Source: Rhinopithecus roxellana (taxonomy: Eukaryota; Chordata; Mammalia; Primates; Cercopithecidae). Taken from it: DNA of 64,000 nt. Under the pieces are notes generated by a model. That model made no database searches and was not told the DNA's origin. It saw only the letters and a list, made by a program, of their open reading frames with translations. Made by a program: the position numbers and the translations under genes. The stretch spans positions 38,529,156-38,593,155 of the forward strand of contig NC_044568.1 of NCBI RefSeq assembly GCF_007565055.1. The letters are read 5' to 3'. Below, piece after piece: positions 1 through 12,326 of the stretch (within the stretch, counting starts at the first letter, position 1; each line of letters starts with the position of its first letter).

Positions 1-194
1 TTAAGACATACAAGACCTTATGCAAAATGCAAGAGATGAAATGGTGGATTCAGTTAGCCATTCAAACACAAAAAATAGTGGAGATATTTCATATATGTCT
101 GGAACTATGCTAGGCTGCAGGAGTACAATGGTAGCAAAACACAGCCCCCTTCCTTTAAGATTTAAGTAAAGCAATATTCTTCTACCCGTAGGAG

Positions 195-395
195 GCAGTA
201 TAATTCAGTAGAAAGGGCATAGCCTATGGAATTAGACAAACTTGACTTTCATCCCTGAACTCTTCTACCTACTTCAGTTGTGATATCAATATACTAAATT
301 TACTGAAATATTTTTTCATCTTAAAACTGATGCAATGCCCAACTCATAGGTGGCGGTGAGAATCTAGCACAGGGTCTTATCTCATATGACCATGT
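195..395 (-). repeat. MIR SINE fragment
   Basis: Old tRNA-derived MIR read in reverse. On the plus strand it goes from the 'gaatt-agac-aacttgact' part, through the 'tcatcttaaaactgatg' part, to the 'ctcataggtgg' part in the normal MIR order. It is strongly diverged, so the family is clear and the subfamily is not. Confidence 0.6.
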
Positions 396-919
396 AATTA
401 TTGATCATATTCTCATGACAGGTACCATACCATTCATGCCAGTGTTACCATAAATACATTTTTATCAAGGTATAAAGAATGCTGTTTATAAATCCTCATA
501 TTATATATTACTTAATCTCTTCAACAAGACTTTTTAAAAAAAATAATATCATGTTTGCTGTCCATCTCTAGCAAGATGTACAAGTCATCTGATAATTTTA
601 AGATTCAGGAAAATACAAACTCCCTCTGAATATATTACTGTACTTACATTTCTGAGTGAAAAACTTTAACATACATTATGACAATCAATATTTGTTTAAA
701 TGACAATAAATGCAGATTAGTAACCCATTCAGCAACTATGAATAGATAATATTTGGGAGAAAGATGAGAATTAACTATTAGTGAAAATGAAAGCTATTTC
801 CATTTACTAATGCCATAAATAAACTAAACCAAGTTTATGGAACAATTTTTGACTTACTTTTGGATGTTAAATTGGAATGAGAAAGGAAGGACAGAGGAAG
901 ATTGAAAAAGCTAATGTAT
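396..919. other. Unassigned AT-rich DNA
   Basis: No gene, RNA or repeat family recognised. Short A/T runs only. Confidence 0.5.
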
Positions 920-1165
920 ATGGGTATCTTGTATGTGTTAGGCATGATGCTAAACAGCGACAAATTCAGTATGATGTATAATCAGGCCAGGAAATACATA
1001 AGGTACGTAATATTGCTCTTAATTTGCCATGAAAAATATGAGGAAAGTAAACGCCTATGAATGAATGACTAAAAACGCACATGATATTTGGCCCAAGTCA
1101 TATGACAAATAATTAGTAGAACCATATTTTACACTCACATCTGTGAGCCTAGAAAATTTTTTTGA
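920..1165 (+). repeat. MIR SINE fragment
   Basis: Resembles forward MIR: a 'tatgtgttaggcatgatgct' start, a middle with 'aaaaatatgaggaaagtaaa', then 'ggcccaagtcatatgacaaa' matching the usual 'cccaaggtcacac' stretch. Heavily diverged. Confidence 0.5.
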
Positions 1166-1208
1166 GAAGATTACTGCTTTGGAACCAGGTGCCAGGTTTT
1201 GGGGGAAA

Positions 1209-1490
1209 AGGCTAAAGGCATAAATCTAATGTAATCTCAGCACTATGGGAGGCCAAAACAGGTGGATCACCTGATGTCAGGAGTTCGAGACCAGTCTGGC
1301 CAACATGGTGAAATCCCACCTCTACTAAAAATAAGCTGGGTGTGGTGGCGGGCATCTGTAATCCCAGCTACTAGGGAGGCTGAGGCAGGATAATTGCTTG
1401 AACTAGGGAGGCAGAGGTTGCAGTGAGCCAAGATTGCACCACTGCACTGCAGCATGGGAAAGAGAGCCAGAGTCCGTCCAAAAAAAAAAA
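1209..1490 (+). repeat. Alu SINE (AluS/J age)
   Basis: Near full-length Alu. The A-box-side 'tcaggagttcgagaccag', the right-arm 'ggaggctgaggcagga' and the 'cagtgagccaagattgcacc' end are in order. The first 40 bases are strongly decayed. The 3' A-tail runs straight into a long GA/GAAA microsatellite. Confidence 0.93.
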
Positions 1491-1506
1491 AAAGAAAAGG
1501 AAGGAA

Positions 1507-1550
<44 letters not shown>

Positions 1551-1562
1551 AAAAAGAAAGAT

Positions 1563-1605
<43 letters not shown>

Positions 1606-1645
1606 AAAAGAAAGAAAGAAAGAAAGAAAGAAAGAAGAAAGAAAA
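1480..1645 (+). repeat. Purine microsatellite (A, GA, GAAA) on an Alu tail
   Basis: About 166 nt of uninterrupted purines: A-run, GGAA units, about 20 GA units, then about 20 GAAA units. It starts exactly at the A-tail of the preceding Alu, so it probably grew from that tail. The open frames across it are only the repeat read as Lys/Glu/Arg. Confidence 0.97.
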
Positions 1646-4285
1646 CCTAATAAAGCAAATGTTGCTGTATAAGTACGTAAATTGCTACTGCCTCAGATAT
1701 AAACTGAACTCTTAATTTTAGGCTCCTCTTCCATTCCAAATATGGAGGAATAAATATTTTAAAACTTATATCTGGATAGTGTTTTTCATATTTGGTAGTA
1801 TGTTGAATTATTACCGTTTTCCCCATAGTAAGAAAATTTACTGAATTTCATTTTTGCTTATTTATTTTTAGAAATTAATTACAGATCAACTAAGGTTTCC
1901 TTAACTTTTGAGACTTGCATTTTTCCCTATGGTTGGCAGCAATTGTGTCAGGTTTTACGATACAATAACCAATGTAAAATGCATCAGGCCAATCTGAGCC
2001 GTTTTTTCTTAATGAGTCAGACTTGAAAGGGCCAAAACTTTAGTTGGAGAGGAGGGGAGCTTCAGACGCTGTGCTGGCTGTTGTTCAATATTTCTGGATG
2101 ACTAAGAAAGCTGTAGGAAAGCTTATCTATTAGCAGTCCTCAGAAAGCTGGTCTCAGGCGCAATTCCTCTCCCTCCAATTCTAGTTGCTAATTCAACTGC
2201 AAATACTAATCCACCTCAAGAAGTGGCAATGAATGTGATCTGATACAATGTGCATGATGTGTGGTGAACTAAAGCTCTGTAACATGTTCAGAGATCAACT
2301 GCGGCTTACTCTGTATTAGTGCATTTTCCTCCTCTATTAAGAGGAAAGGAAAACAGCTAAGACTGGGAGTATGGTACATTGGCTTTTTATAACTTGTGCT
2401 GATATATTTCTGTCAGCATTATATTCTTTGGTTTATCCGTTGCACCAAACAGATTAGTAAACACAATTAAGTTAGATTCTAGTCACTATAATCAAATTAT
2501 CTTTGACCAGAGAAATAGCTACAGAAAAGATCATTTACTACTAATGGTATCTGAGAGTTCTGCTGACGAAATTCTGGCTATAATTGCTTGGGGGAGGTGT
2601 ATCAAGAGTTTCAAAAATTGATTTCCAAGAGTCAATATTATTTCATCAAAACTATGTAATCTTCCTGCTAAGAAATAAAATTAGTTCTCAGTATTTAGGA
2701 AACAGACGAGTCTAAGTCTAATAAACAAAAGGCTGGGTAGGTGGCTAGTGGTTGGGTAAGTGGTAGGGATCTGTGTAATGAGGCTGAGAACCAGTGTGAA
2801 TCCGGGCATACTCTGGAATACCCTGAGTTAATCAATTCTCTATAACTATCTTTCCAAGATAGAAAAGTGATCCAAGACATTCTTTCTTTGGTATTCACGC
2901 CCCAAAGTAAAATGATCAATTAATCAGATATAACTTTTAAAAAAGAAATTTTCCCCAACTTCGATAAGTATTAGCTAGAATTCAGAATCTCCCAGTATAC
3001 ACCTTCAAATGGAATCACTACAGTGTATTGCCCTGTAAGTTTTTAAACAGAAACGCAACCATAAGGAAGACATCATTTAAGTTCCAGGAAATAGCATTTA
3101 AGTTAACTGTTTGGAAGTCTCTTACAGAAATGAATTAAAAAATAAACAACAACAAAAACAGGATTAGTGATTTCAAAATAATTCATAAGCTATTAATAAT
3201 TTAAATATAATATTTAATTACATTATTTTAGCTTCAAAGCTAAAGTCTTATTGTGTAATATTTTATTAAGCATAATTTGTTTAACTGTTGATGATAGTTG
3301 TTCATATATAAAAGAATAAAAGCCCTTTAGAACTCAGTCCAACTAGCTGTTTTTAAGGCTTTACAGGCAAAATTAAGGCTTTCCAACAACTTCATTTTTT
3401 TCCTCAAACGAAAGGTCTGACAGGTTTTTATACATTCAGAACAGAAAATTCACTTTGCATTCTAATTTGTTGGGGACATGCTCAATGTTCATTCTCTCTG
3501 TTAACATTATTTCTGATATAAAAATTCAAACCGATTGCACCTCTTATACCGAGGAATATTACTTGGTGAGTCAATAGATATAAATTTGGATAAAATTCAG
3601 ACACAAAACCAATTGATCTTTTGTTAGTCCTTTTTGTTAACAATTGTTGGAAAGTGGTGGGGTGATAAAAATGTCTGATATCTTAATACCATTTCTATTT
3701 GTCACCTGATCATCAAGATATTATTCAAAATGGCATGCTAATTCTAAAAAATCTACTAAATCTGTTTTATGTGAGTCCTGGGAAGCCAAGAATTCAGGCA
3801 TAACAAACTAAACAATAAGCAGTGTCTACCTGACATTTGTTGAATTTAGGACAAAAGCAAAATGTGTATGTTATTTTATGATAAGAAAGCTTGCCAATTA
3901 TCCCAATTTCCGTTTTTCTCTCAGCTCAGAGCATCATATACATAATCAGCCAATAGATATTCATGGTCAAACAATTACACACAACATTTCTTATTGTTTG
4001 TGTTCCAATCATCTAGGTTGCTTGCTAAGATGGAGTATCACAGACCCAGCCTAATTCAACACATTCAGTATTTCAGGTTAGAGTAGAGAACTCTCTATTT
4101 TCCAATAAGTTTGGGGTCCACTGGGATAGACACATTAAAAATAAATTTTAGACTCTGCTATAACTGACTGCTTGCCTCGCTGGAACCCCTTCCCAACTTC
4201 TCTGATTATTACAAAAAAAAAGAGTTACACATTGTTGATGCTCCACCCAACTGCGTATGGTGGTGGGTATTCATTTGTTCTCACT
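1646..4285. other. Unassigned AT-rich DNA
   Basis: About 2.6 kb without a recognisable gene or repeat. A 74-codon minus frame at 2695-2919 has no family features and looks like chance. Very old repeats may be hidden here. Confidence 0.5.
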
Positions 4286-4289
4286 CATT

Positions 4290-4400
4290 CTTATTTTCTG
4301 ACAATTGCATTCAGAACTTCACATTTTTTCAAATACTATTTTAGCTGCATCACACAAATTTTGATGTGGAGTGCTTTTCATGGTTATTAAATTCTAAGTA
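4290..4400 (-). repeat. Old L1 ORF2 fragment
   Basis: The stretch 'tttagctgcatcacacaaat' followed by 'ttgatgtggagtgcttttca' matches the reverse complement of the L1 ORF2 segment between endonuclease and reverse transcriptase. Short and diverged. Confidence 0.45.
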
Positions 4401-5455
4401 TTGTGCAGTGCTTCTGAAGGCTTCTTGATATGTAAGTCAAAATGCTGTTTCAAACAGAAACCATTTTCAAATAGTGGTTAACAATAACTGAAATAATGTT
4501 ATTGCTATAGCACCTCAAGTATACTGGAGTTTAAATAAGGTTTTTGACTATTGTCTGCAATTTCAAAGGCTAATCCACCCATGATTTTTATGGAACAACG
4601 AGCTAAAACTTAAAAAACAAGTATTTGTAAAAATGAATTCCTAAAATATACAAACATTTTAAAGTTGGTGACTTCCTACTTTAGTAATAACTGTCTTTAT
4701 TGGAAAAAAACTATATAATGTTGCATCTCTAAGAATAGTCAAGACGCTGATTCTAGTCCTTCTCATAAATATTTTCTTTATTTAGTTATATGAAGATATC
4801 TTAACAAAAAACGTGTTCAAAAATAACCTTTGTCAATTTCTCCCAAAGCAAAGTGTCCTGTTTTTCTTTTTGCATGCTGACTTGTTAAGCCAACATAATG
4901 ATTCACAAACTTAAATGCACAATAATAGTAATTCAGTGGCCTTCATTTTTACTGTATTATTACTATTATTTAATGTTTGAGGCTGACTAGTAAGTGGCAA
5001 GTGAAGACGTTTGTGAGCAATCTACTCTCTCAATACTGGGCATATCTTGTCACTGGTTCCTTCAGAGCAGAGAACAGAACTGAACAGAATTAGGTGAAAG
5101 ATTTTCCAGAGTACTGATAATACTGGCAATAAGATAATCATATTTTAGAGTTCTCCTGGATAATAAACTTATAATCTGAAAGCCAGTCAATTAGACACAG
5201 ACCCACTTTATTGAAAACCAGGAATATAATAATAGTCACAATATAGTCACCATCTCCACTGGTAAACACCAATTAACGTCCAAACATTATCACATCTGAG
5301 GTCCTCTAATCTCTTCACTGCTGACTCCCATAATCTGGTATGAGATGATCAGTTTGCTTTTTCAGAGCGATCATTCCATAAAATTCACTGTTCCCTTGCA
5401 CTGGAAACTAAATGAATTCAACATTTTGTTTCAAATATTAAATGATGGTTTCTTC
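4401..5455. other. Unassigned DNA
   Basis: No gene or repeat family recognised in about 1 kb of AT-rich sequence. Confidence 0.5.
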
Positions 5456-5460
5456 CTCTT

Positions 5461-5803
5461 TTTTTTTTCTTTCTTTTTCTTTTCTTTTTCTTTTTTTTTT
5501 TTTTTTTTTTTTGTGAGATGGAGACTCACTTTGTCACCCAGGCTGGAATGCAGTGACGTGATCTCGGCTCACTGCAACCTCAACCTCTGCATTCTGGGTT
5601 CAAGCAATTCTCCTGCCTCGGCTCCCCAAGTAGCTGGGAATACAGGCACCTGCCACCATACCTGGCTAATTTTTGTATTTTTACTAGAGACGGGTTTCAC
5701 CATGTTGACCAGGTTGGTCTCGAACTTCTGACCTCAGGTAATCTGCCCACCTCAGTCTCCCAAAGGGTTGAGATTATAGGCATGAGCCACTATGCCTGAC
5801 TGG
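5461..5803 (-). repeat. Alu SINE, reverse orientation
   Basis: Starts with a T/C-rich run (the reversed tail, to about 5512), then 'gagatggagactcactttgt', 'tggaatgcagtgacgtgatc' and, at the far end, 'aggcatgagccactatgcct'. Possible target duplication: 'ggtttcttcct' on the left against 'ggtctctttcct' on the right. Confidence 0.95.
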
Positions 5804-6900
5804 TCTCTTTCCTTTTATAATAGCCAAATTGCATAACAATATTGTCCCCTACATTTTAAGGAGACTGTCTTATTTGGCTTGTCTGTTATGGTAAATGGAG
5901 TGTAGTTTTGTTTAAAAAATCATTATGTAGGGAAACATAAATAGAACACACAGAAACAATCACACACATACATGCTTAGGTACCATTGTCATAAAGCATT
6001 AATTCTCCTTTCAAATTAAAATCAAATATTAGAGGAAATTGTTTAAAGAATAAATGAGAAGTGAATGACTTGTTAGTATGCCCCAGAATTAAAACTGTAA
6101 ATATCAGCTTTAAAACTTGTTTCTACTTAGGAGTACTAGAAAATAAAAAAGAAAGAGCCCAAAGTAACTTTTCCTTGGCAATAATTTATTTCTCTTTTCG
6201 AGGGGGTGTAGGGAGGAAACGTCAATTTTCTGCAGGGAATTATTTTCTTTGGGAGATACATCTTCGAAAAAAAGTTCTGAAAGTCAATATACTGTTAAAT
6301 AAGGTATAGATTGAGACAGAAGACACAGTCAATATGTATATAAACCTTTGTCCATCATACTAAATATTTGATATTTACCCTGGGGCATGTCTACACGATG
6401 AACATGTGTATGGTTTCTGGGAAGAACAAAAACTATCTGTGGGCAGTGATGTGTAAGAGGCTGAAAGGGAAATTTAAAATTTCCATTGGAGGGTGGCTCT
6501 GTTTTTTCATAAATTATTTATATGCAACTATTGAGATGCTTGCATGCATCATAATCAAGCAGGTTATATTATGACTATTAGGACCACAAACCATGTTTGA
6601 CTAGTTGTACAAAAGATACCTAGGAATAAAAGATGAGGATCATCTAGAGTCTAAAATAGTATCAAAATAATTCTTCCAGAAACATCTATGTGGACTTCTA
6701 TATCTGGGTTTGGAGGAAAATGGCAGAATATATTAGCACATGTACCATTCACAATTTAATTCAGGTTTCTTTATCAGTTACTTAATAAGAAAGCAATCAT
6801 GCACTTCTCTTCTGATGTCTATACTGTCACTAAAAAATAGTATTAAAAAATAAAACACCAACAGAGTTCTGTTTCATTGTTTATTAGAGGTAAAAAATAA
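5804..6900. other. Unassigned DNA
   Basis: No gene or confident repeat. Frames of 82 and 68 codons at 6061-6309 and 6368-6574 show no domain and no supporting context. Confidence 0.5.
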
Positions 6901-6904
6901 TAAT

Positions 6905-7060
6905 TCTACATATGTTCTCATTTCATCCTCATAACCACCTAGGATTTAACTCTTGGTATTTCCATTACAAAGGTCATCAAAAGGAGATACAGAAAAATAA
7001 ACTGATTAATAAAGATAAAGGGGTAGTGACATCAATAAAAATGGTAAAGTACAGATCTGT
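6905..7060 (+). repeat. Probable MIR fragment
   Basis: 'tcatcctcataaccacctag' followed by a diverged 'gaggaaactgag'-type stretch fits forward MIR. Divergence is high and other old SINEs are possible. Confidence 0.45.
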
Positions 7061-7565
7061 AAAAATCTTCCTCTCCACTAATGCAATGGAAACAAGGGCA
7101 AAAAAATGCAGAATAAGTTTTTTCAGTATTCAGTTAGTTAACTAAAGGCTTGTGGTAATCCATGGAACATTTATTTAAAATACACATAAAAAATCCACTA
7201 CATCTCAGTAACAGTGAGCTTTGTAACCATTTAACTAATTATATTCCTGTGGTTTTTCTCCAAGGTCTGTAATAGCCATGAAAAACAAAATCCAACAACC
7301 ATGGTGATGACCACAAACTGCAGCCATGTGAAGGAGTGAAAGAAAATTAGAATGCCTCCAAAACTACATGATGAAGAATTGTCCTTATCTAACATTTCTG
7401 GTTCCCTGAAGGATCTCACTTGCAAGAAAACAAAGAGATTTCCCATTGCCAGCAGACTTTTCCCAGGAACATTTGTGAAAAATGTGAAAAATCACAGTCT
7501 GAGGCAATTGCTGCACACTCTAGCTTCCTGAGGTGGTAGATAACAATTAGGGAAAACAACAGACT
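7061..7565. other. Unassigned DNA before an L1M 5' end
   Basis: No gene seen. The last 100 bases may be an outer part of the L1M 5' UTR that follows, but I could not establish this. Confidence 0.4.
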
Positions 7566-8820
7566 TTTAAAAAATGCTTAGAAAGAAATTCTGGGGAGCA
7601 GAATGACTATAGAAGGCTTTGAAAAGCTCTAACATATTCCTGGTAGTCTCGAAGGTCATATGCTTGCATAACACTGTTTGTATGTCCAGGGTTACGCTTA
7701 TATTCAGGAAAGACATGTGGATGGTCTAAGCTCCCACTTCTGATTGATCTGAGGCTCTGTACAAGAATTAAGTGAAGGCGAAGATGAAGTTCTTAACTGC
7801 CTAGCTTAGTATTAAAGCTGTGCCCCAACATGCATACAGCAGGGTCTCTTGGCAAAGACTGGGAGACGTACTGGTTCCGGGCTTCGAAGACGAACTTGTG
7901 CAATCACTATCTGACCTCTAATCTAACTGAGCAGACTTCAGTGACCACACACGACAAAGAATAGACTTTGTAGAATTAGTTCATATTGGACAGTGAATAA
8001 GCAAAAACAACAACAACGAACTATGGGGAAGTCAGATAATTTAATTTCAAGAATTTATATCTTTTAATTGTATGCTTCCAGTTTTTAACAAAAAATTAAT
8101 ACAAAAACCAAAACACAAGCAAAGCAGAACAAAATAAAAACAAAAACCAATACAAAATTGTACAGAGGGAATAAAGCAGTCAATACAAGTAGTCCCTAAA
8201 AAAGCCTAGATGATCAATGTACTAGACAAAGATTTTAAATAAGTTATTTCAAATATGATTAAAAGAAAGTATGAGAGTTACGTCTCACCAAATACAGAAT
8301 ATCAATATAGAGACTGAAATTATACAAAAAAAGAACCAAAGAGAAGTTCTGAAGTTAAAGTGTATCATAACCATAATGTAAAAATCACTAGAGGGGCTCA
8401 GTAACACATTTGAGCACAGAGAAAAATGAATCAATAAATAAATTTAGGATAGATCAGTTGAGATTATCCAGTTCGATAAACAGAAAGAAAAGTACTTTCA
8501 GATGAATGAAAATGTAGAGAAAACATATTAATATACACATAAAGTAGCTAAAGCAGTGTGTATAGGGAAATTAGCAGTTGTAAATGCCTATACTAAAAAA
8601 AAAAAAAAACAGATTTCAAGTTAATAATCTTTTATCTTAAAATCTTATATAAAAATAGCAAAGTAAACCCAAAGCAAGCAGTAGAAAAAAGTAATGACTA
8701 TTAGTTCAAAAATAAGTACAGGATACTAAAACAATACAAAATTTCAACAAATCCAATGTTGGTTTCTGTTTAGAGCAGCAATAAAAAAAAACAAATTATT
8801 AGCAAGGCTGACCAAAAAAA

Positions 8821-8853
<33 letters not shown>

Positions 8854-9190
8854 GAAAAAAGAGAGAGAAGACTTAAAAATTCGGGAGTGAAAGAAGGGAA
8901 ACTATTAATAAAGATGCCAAGGTCATCCAATAAGAAACGAGCAGTTATTTCAACAAATTATGCTGGGATAACTGGATAGTTATATGCAAAAGAATAAAGT
9001 TGAACAATTAACTCATATATATATATATATAAACTCACTCAACTTGATTAAGGATCTAGGTGTAAGAGCTAAAATTATAAAACTCTTAGAAGAAAATATA
9101 AGTATAACTCCTCATGAATTTGTCTATGCACGTAATATTAACAAAGTAAACTCAGGAGTATATGCAAGTAAAACTTCCATAAACTAATAA
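7566..9190 (+). mobile_element. L1M element, internally deleted, plus orientation
   Basis: Old mammalian L1 in three pieces that keep family order. About 7566-7990 resembles an L1M 5' UTR. About 8150-8520 resembles the ORF1 coiled-coil region ('ctagacaaagattttaaata' is diagnostic). About 8530-8900 resembles ORF2 between endonuclease and reverse transcriptase, and about 8950-9150 the ORF2 C-terminal part ('tgctgggataactggatagt'). The large gaps between pieces imply deletions. An A-rich run at 8813-8865 interrupts it. All frames are broken. Confidence 0.75.
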
Positions 9191-9495
9191 TGTTTTTAGA
9201 TTTTATACTAGAATTAAAAGAATGGTTAAAATTTCTAAATTCATTATTATAATTCATTGCAAAGCCTAAAACAATGAAAAAATGCTTAATGTGTGAGGCA
9301 TGTTTTAAATAATATTAAGGACAGAAGATGAAAAAGACATCAGATGAAACAAAATTAAAAGTATAAAAATATATACATTCTTAGAAAAGTATTTATTAAA
9401 ACCGACTTGAAAGCAAATAGAACCTCTGGGAAAAAGAAATGGACTCTGTTTTAAATTACTAAATTAAAGAAAGACTAGGCCTGGGTTTATATAGT
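9191..9495. other. Unassigned AT-rich DNA between L1 fragments
   Basis: No family recognised. It could be decayed L1. Confidence 0.4.
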
Positions 9496-9499
9496 AAAA

Positions 9500-10345
9500 T
9501 TTTGTCTTTTTAGTGCACAGTTATTTGAGTTTTGGCAATTGCATACAGTTTTCACTGCCACTATCAAGAAAGAAAATGGTTCCAGCATTCAAAAAATTTC
9601 CTGTGCTGCCCCTTTGTGATCAATCCACCTTGTACCTCAAACCTCTGGAAACTGCTGGTCTGTTTCCTGCTCCTATAATTTTGCCTTTTCCAGGATGTTT
9701 TATATATACAGAATCACACAGTGTGTACTCTTGTAAGATTGGCTACTCTTACTTAACATAAAGCATCTGAGATTCAGCCATCTTCTTCTGAGCAATATTT
9801 TATCCCTCTTCACTGTTGAGTAGTATTCCTTTATATGAATATACCATAGTATATCTATTTAACTGTAGAAGGATGTTTAGATTTTTAAAGATTTTGGTAT
9901 TATAAAGGAGCTATAAACTTTTGTGTTCAGATTTTTCTGTCTTCCTTTCTATTGGATAAAAAATTAGGAGTAGTATTGCTAGGTCATGTGTTTAATTTTA
10001 TATTTACCTTTAAAAGATGCTGTATGCCTCTGTCCAAAGCAGCTGTATCATTTTTTACTCCAACCAGAAATACAGAAGAGCCACATTTGCTCCAAATTCT
10101 CAGAGGCACTTGGGTTGTTATGTCAGTATATATTTATTTTATTTTATTTACTTTTAGCTATGTAAATGGGATGATATTCTTATCTCTCTGAGGTTTCATT
10201 TTGCATTTCCCTAATGACTAATAATATTGAGTATCTCTGCATATGTTTTGTTGCCATCTGTATACCTTCTTTGATAAAATGTATGTTCAAATCTTTTGCC
10301 TGTTAAAAACATAATTGTTGTTTGTTTATATATTGAGTTTTAAAA
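9500..10345 (-). mobile_element. L1M 3' end, minus orientation
   Basis: Reads as the reverse of an old L1 3' region: 'tgagattcagccatcttctt', 'ttgagtagtattcctttata', 'attgctaggtcatgtgttta', then 'tttgcatttccctaatgact' and 'caaatcttttgcctgttaaa' in that order. No intact coding. Confidence 0.8.
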
Positions 10346-10347
10346 CT

Positions 10348-10389
10348 TTATATATATACACATATATATATACACACATATACATATAT
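10348..10389. repeat. TA/CA dinucleotide repeat
   Basis: Alternating tatata/cacaca tract at the boundary between two oppositely oriented L1 pieces. Confidence 0.9.
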
Positions 10390-10399
10390 GACCAAAGAA

Positions 10400-10760
10400 A
10401 CATATCTACATCCTATTTAGAATAGAACCAAAGAAACATGATATCCTTATGTATGAACCTAACAAAATATGTGCATAATGTATGCTGAAAATTACAAAAC
10501 AATGGTGAAAATGCAATCAAAGAATACATAAATAGAGAGTTAAACATTGTTCATGGATTGAAGGACCAAATAATGGGATGATGTCAAACACCTTCAAATG
10601 ATGTATTAAGTCAGTGCAATATAGGCTCACCTTTACATTTAATAAAAATATCCCAATAAAAATATTAGCAGAATTTTTGTGAACATTAAGAAGCTGATTC
10701 AAAATATTTATGGAAAATGCAAAAAAAACCCAGAAGAGTCAAAATTAATTTTAAAAAGAT
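10400..10760 (+). mobile_element. L1M ORF2 fragment, plus orientation
   Basis: Contains 'tatgctgaaaattacaaaac' and 'gttcatggattgaaggacca', both typical of the ORF2 region downstream of the reverse transcriptase core. It is homologous to, and inverted relative to, about 11340-11640. Confidence 0.75.
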
Positions 10761-10779
10761 TATTTTATGTATCTACAGA

Positions 10780-11780
10780 AAACAAGCACTTTAAATATTT
10801 ATTTTCAACTATTTTCTCCCAGTTTTAGCTTGTCTTTTTATTTCTTAACGAAATCTTTCAAAGGGCTTAATTATGATGAAGTACAATTGACCTGAATTTT
10901 TATGTTATGAATTCTACTTTTGGCATCATATCTAAGAATATTTTGACTAATTTAATTGTATGATAATTTTCTTCTAGTACATTTATAATTTTGGATTTCA
11001 TGTTTGTCACTAATGCATTTTGAGTTAATTTTTTAAAATTTGCATGCAAGGAATATGACAGCAATTTTTAAAAATTGCGTATGAACAACCAGTTTGTCCA
11101 GAACTATTTGTTTACAAGACAGTGTTTTCTCCATTGAGTTTCTCTTGCACTTTTATGAAATACCAACTGACCATACTAATAAGTTGGCTTTTTAATTCTG
11201 CATTCTGTTTCATTGATCTGTATGTCCAGACTTTTGCCATGATTAGTAGTTTTAGTTTTATAGTTAGTATTTAAATCAGATAGTATGAGTCCTCTAATAT
11301 TCTTTTTTCAAAATGATTTTAACTTTTCTGTTTTATTTTGCATTTCCATAAATATTGTGACTCAGCTTGTTAATGTTCATAAAAATTCTGCTGATATTTT
11401 TGTTAAACATAAACGTGAACACATGTTGCATTGTCTCTATATATCAGTTGAAGATATTTGACATTCCATTATTAGGTCTTCTAATTCATGAACATGGTTT
11501 AATTCTCTCCTTATTTATACATTCTTTAATTGAATTTTCATCATTGTTTTATAATTTTTAGCATACATTATGCGCTTTTTTAGATTTATACCTAAGTATA
11601 TCATATTTCTTTGATCCTGCTGTAAATGCTATCTTCGAATGTTATTTGCCGGTATACATAAATGAAATTTATTTGTGTATATTGACACTGTATCATACAA
11701 CCTTTTTAACCTCACTATTTGTAAGACATTTTATGAAAATAAATCATATCACATTTTTAATGGAAAAATCATAGCAAATC
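10780..11780 (-). mobile_element. L1M ORF2 fragment, minus orientation
   Basis: Reversed ORF2 3' half: 'aatgcattttgagttaattt', 'tttctccattgagtttctct', 'tctgtttcattgatctgtat', then 'ttctaattcatgaacatggt' and 'gcttttttagatttatacct'. It continues the orientation of 9500-10345, so the two may be one element interrupted by the plus-strand piece. Confidence 0.78.
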
Positions 11781-12286
11781 ATATAATATCATCATGAATA
11801 GACAAAGCTTAAGTAAACTTTTACTTTGCAACCATTTATTACTTTACTGCTTTGACTAGGATATCTCATACAAGGTCCTGCTGCTACATTTATTATTTGA
11901 CAACTAGGGCCCACACTTCTGTCAATTCTATGAGATAAAAGAAGGAAAAAACAATGCCGTTTCCTTTTGCATTCTTCAGGCCACAGGGTCTTTTTGCTAG
12001 TTCTTCTGGCCAGAAAGATTGAGTTTCTCTTTGAGTTGCAGTTGCCTGCTGCCTCTGCCACAGCTCTAGGGCTGAGAGTCCATCTTTAAGGCACAACCAG
12101 GACAGATAAGAGAGGGATAAAAAGGTACAAAGAATAATGGAGATTTTCTTCACACTCTGTACCTTTGAGAGGTCCATTTTCCTGGACCTCTGGCCAGAAC
12201 GATGGAGATTTATTCCTGAAATGTTGATGCCCATGTAATCTAACAGCATGATTCCTTTCCCAATTTCTGGTCAGAGCTTTGTGAGA
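11781..12286 (-). other. Unrecognised segment with a 118-codon minus frame
   Basis: A minus frame at 11893-12249 (118 codons) overlaps a second minus frame at 11792-12061 (89 codons). The longer one has a hydrophobic stretch near residues 36-54 (ISIILCTFLSLSYLSWLCL) but no domain, splice or promoter signal that I recognise. The region is a little more GC-rich than its surroundings. It lies where the 5' part of the minus L1M would be, so a decayed L1 5' region or an old LTR is more likely than a gene. Confidence 0.35.
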
Positions 12287-12326
12287 AATAATAACTAACT
12301 AACTAACTAAATAAATAAATAAATAA
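12287..12326 (+). repeat. AACT/AAAT tetranucleotide repeat
   Basis: About four AACT units followed by about five AAAT units. Confidence 0.9.

Noticed and set aside
1423..1715. Lys/Glu/Arg-rich frames of 75 and 93 codons
   Set aside because: Alu tail plus GA/GAAA microsatellite.
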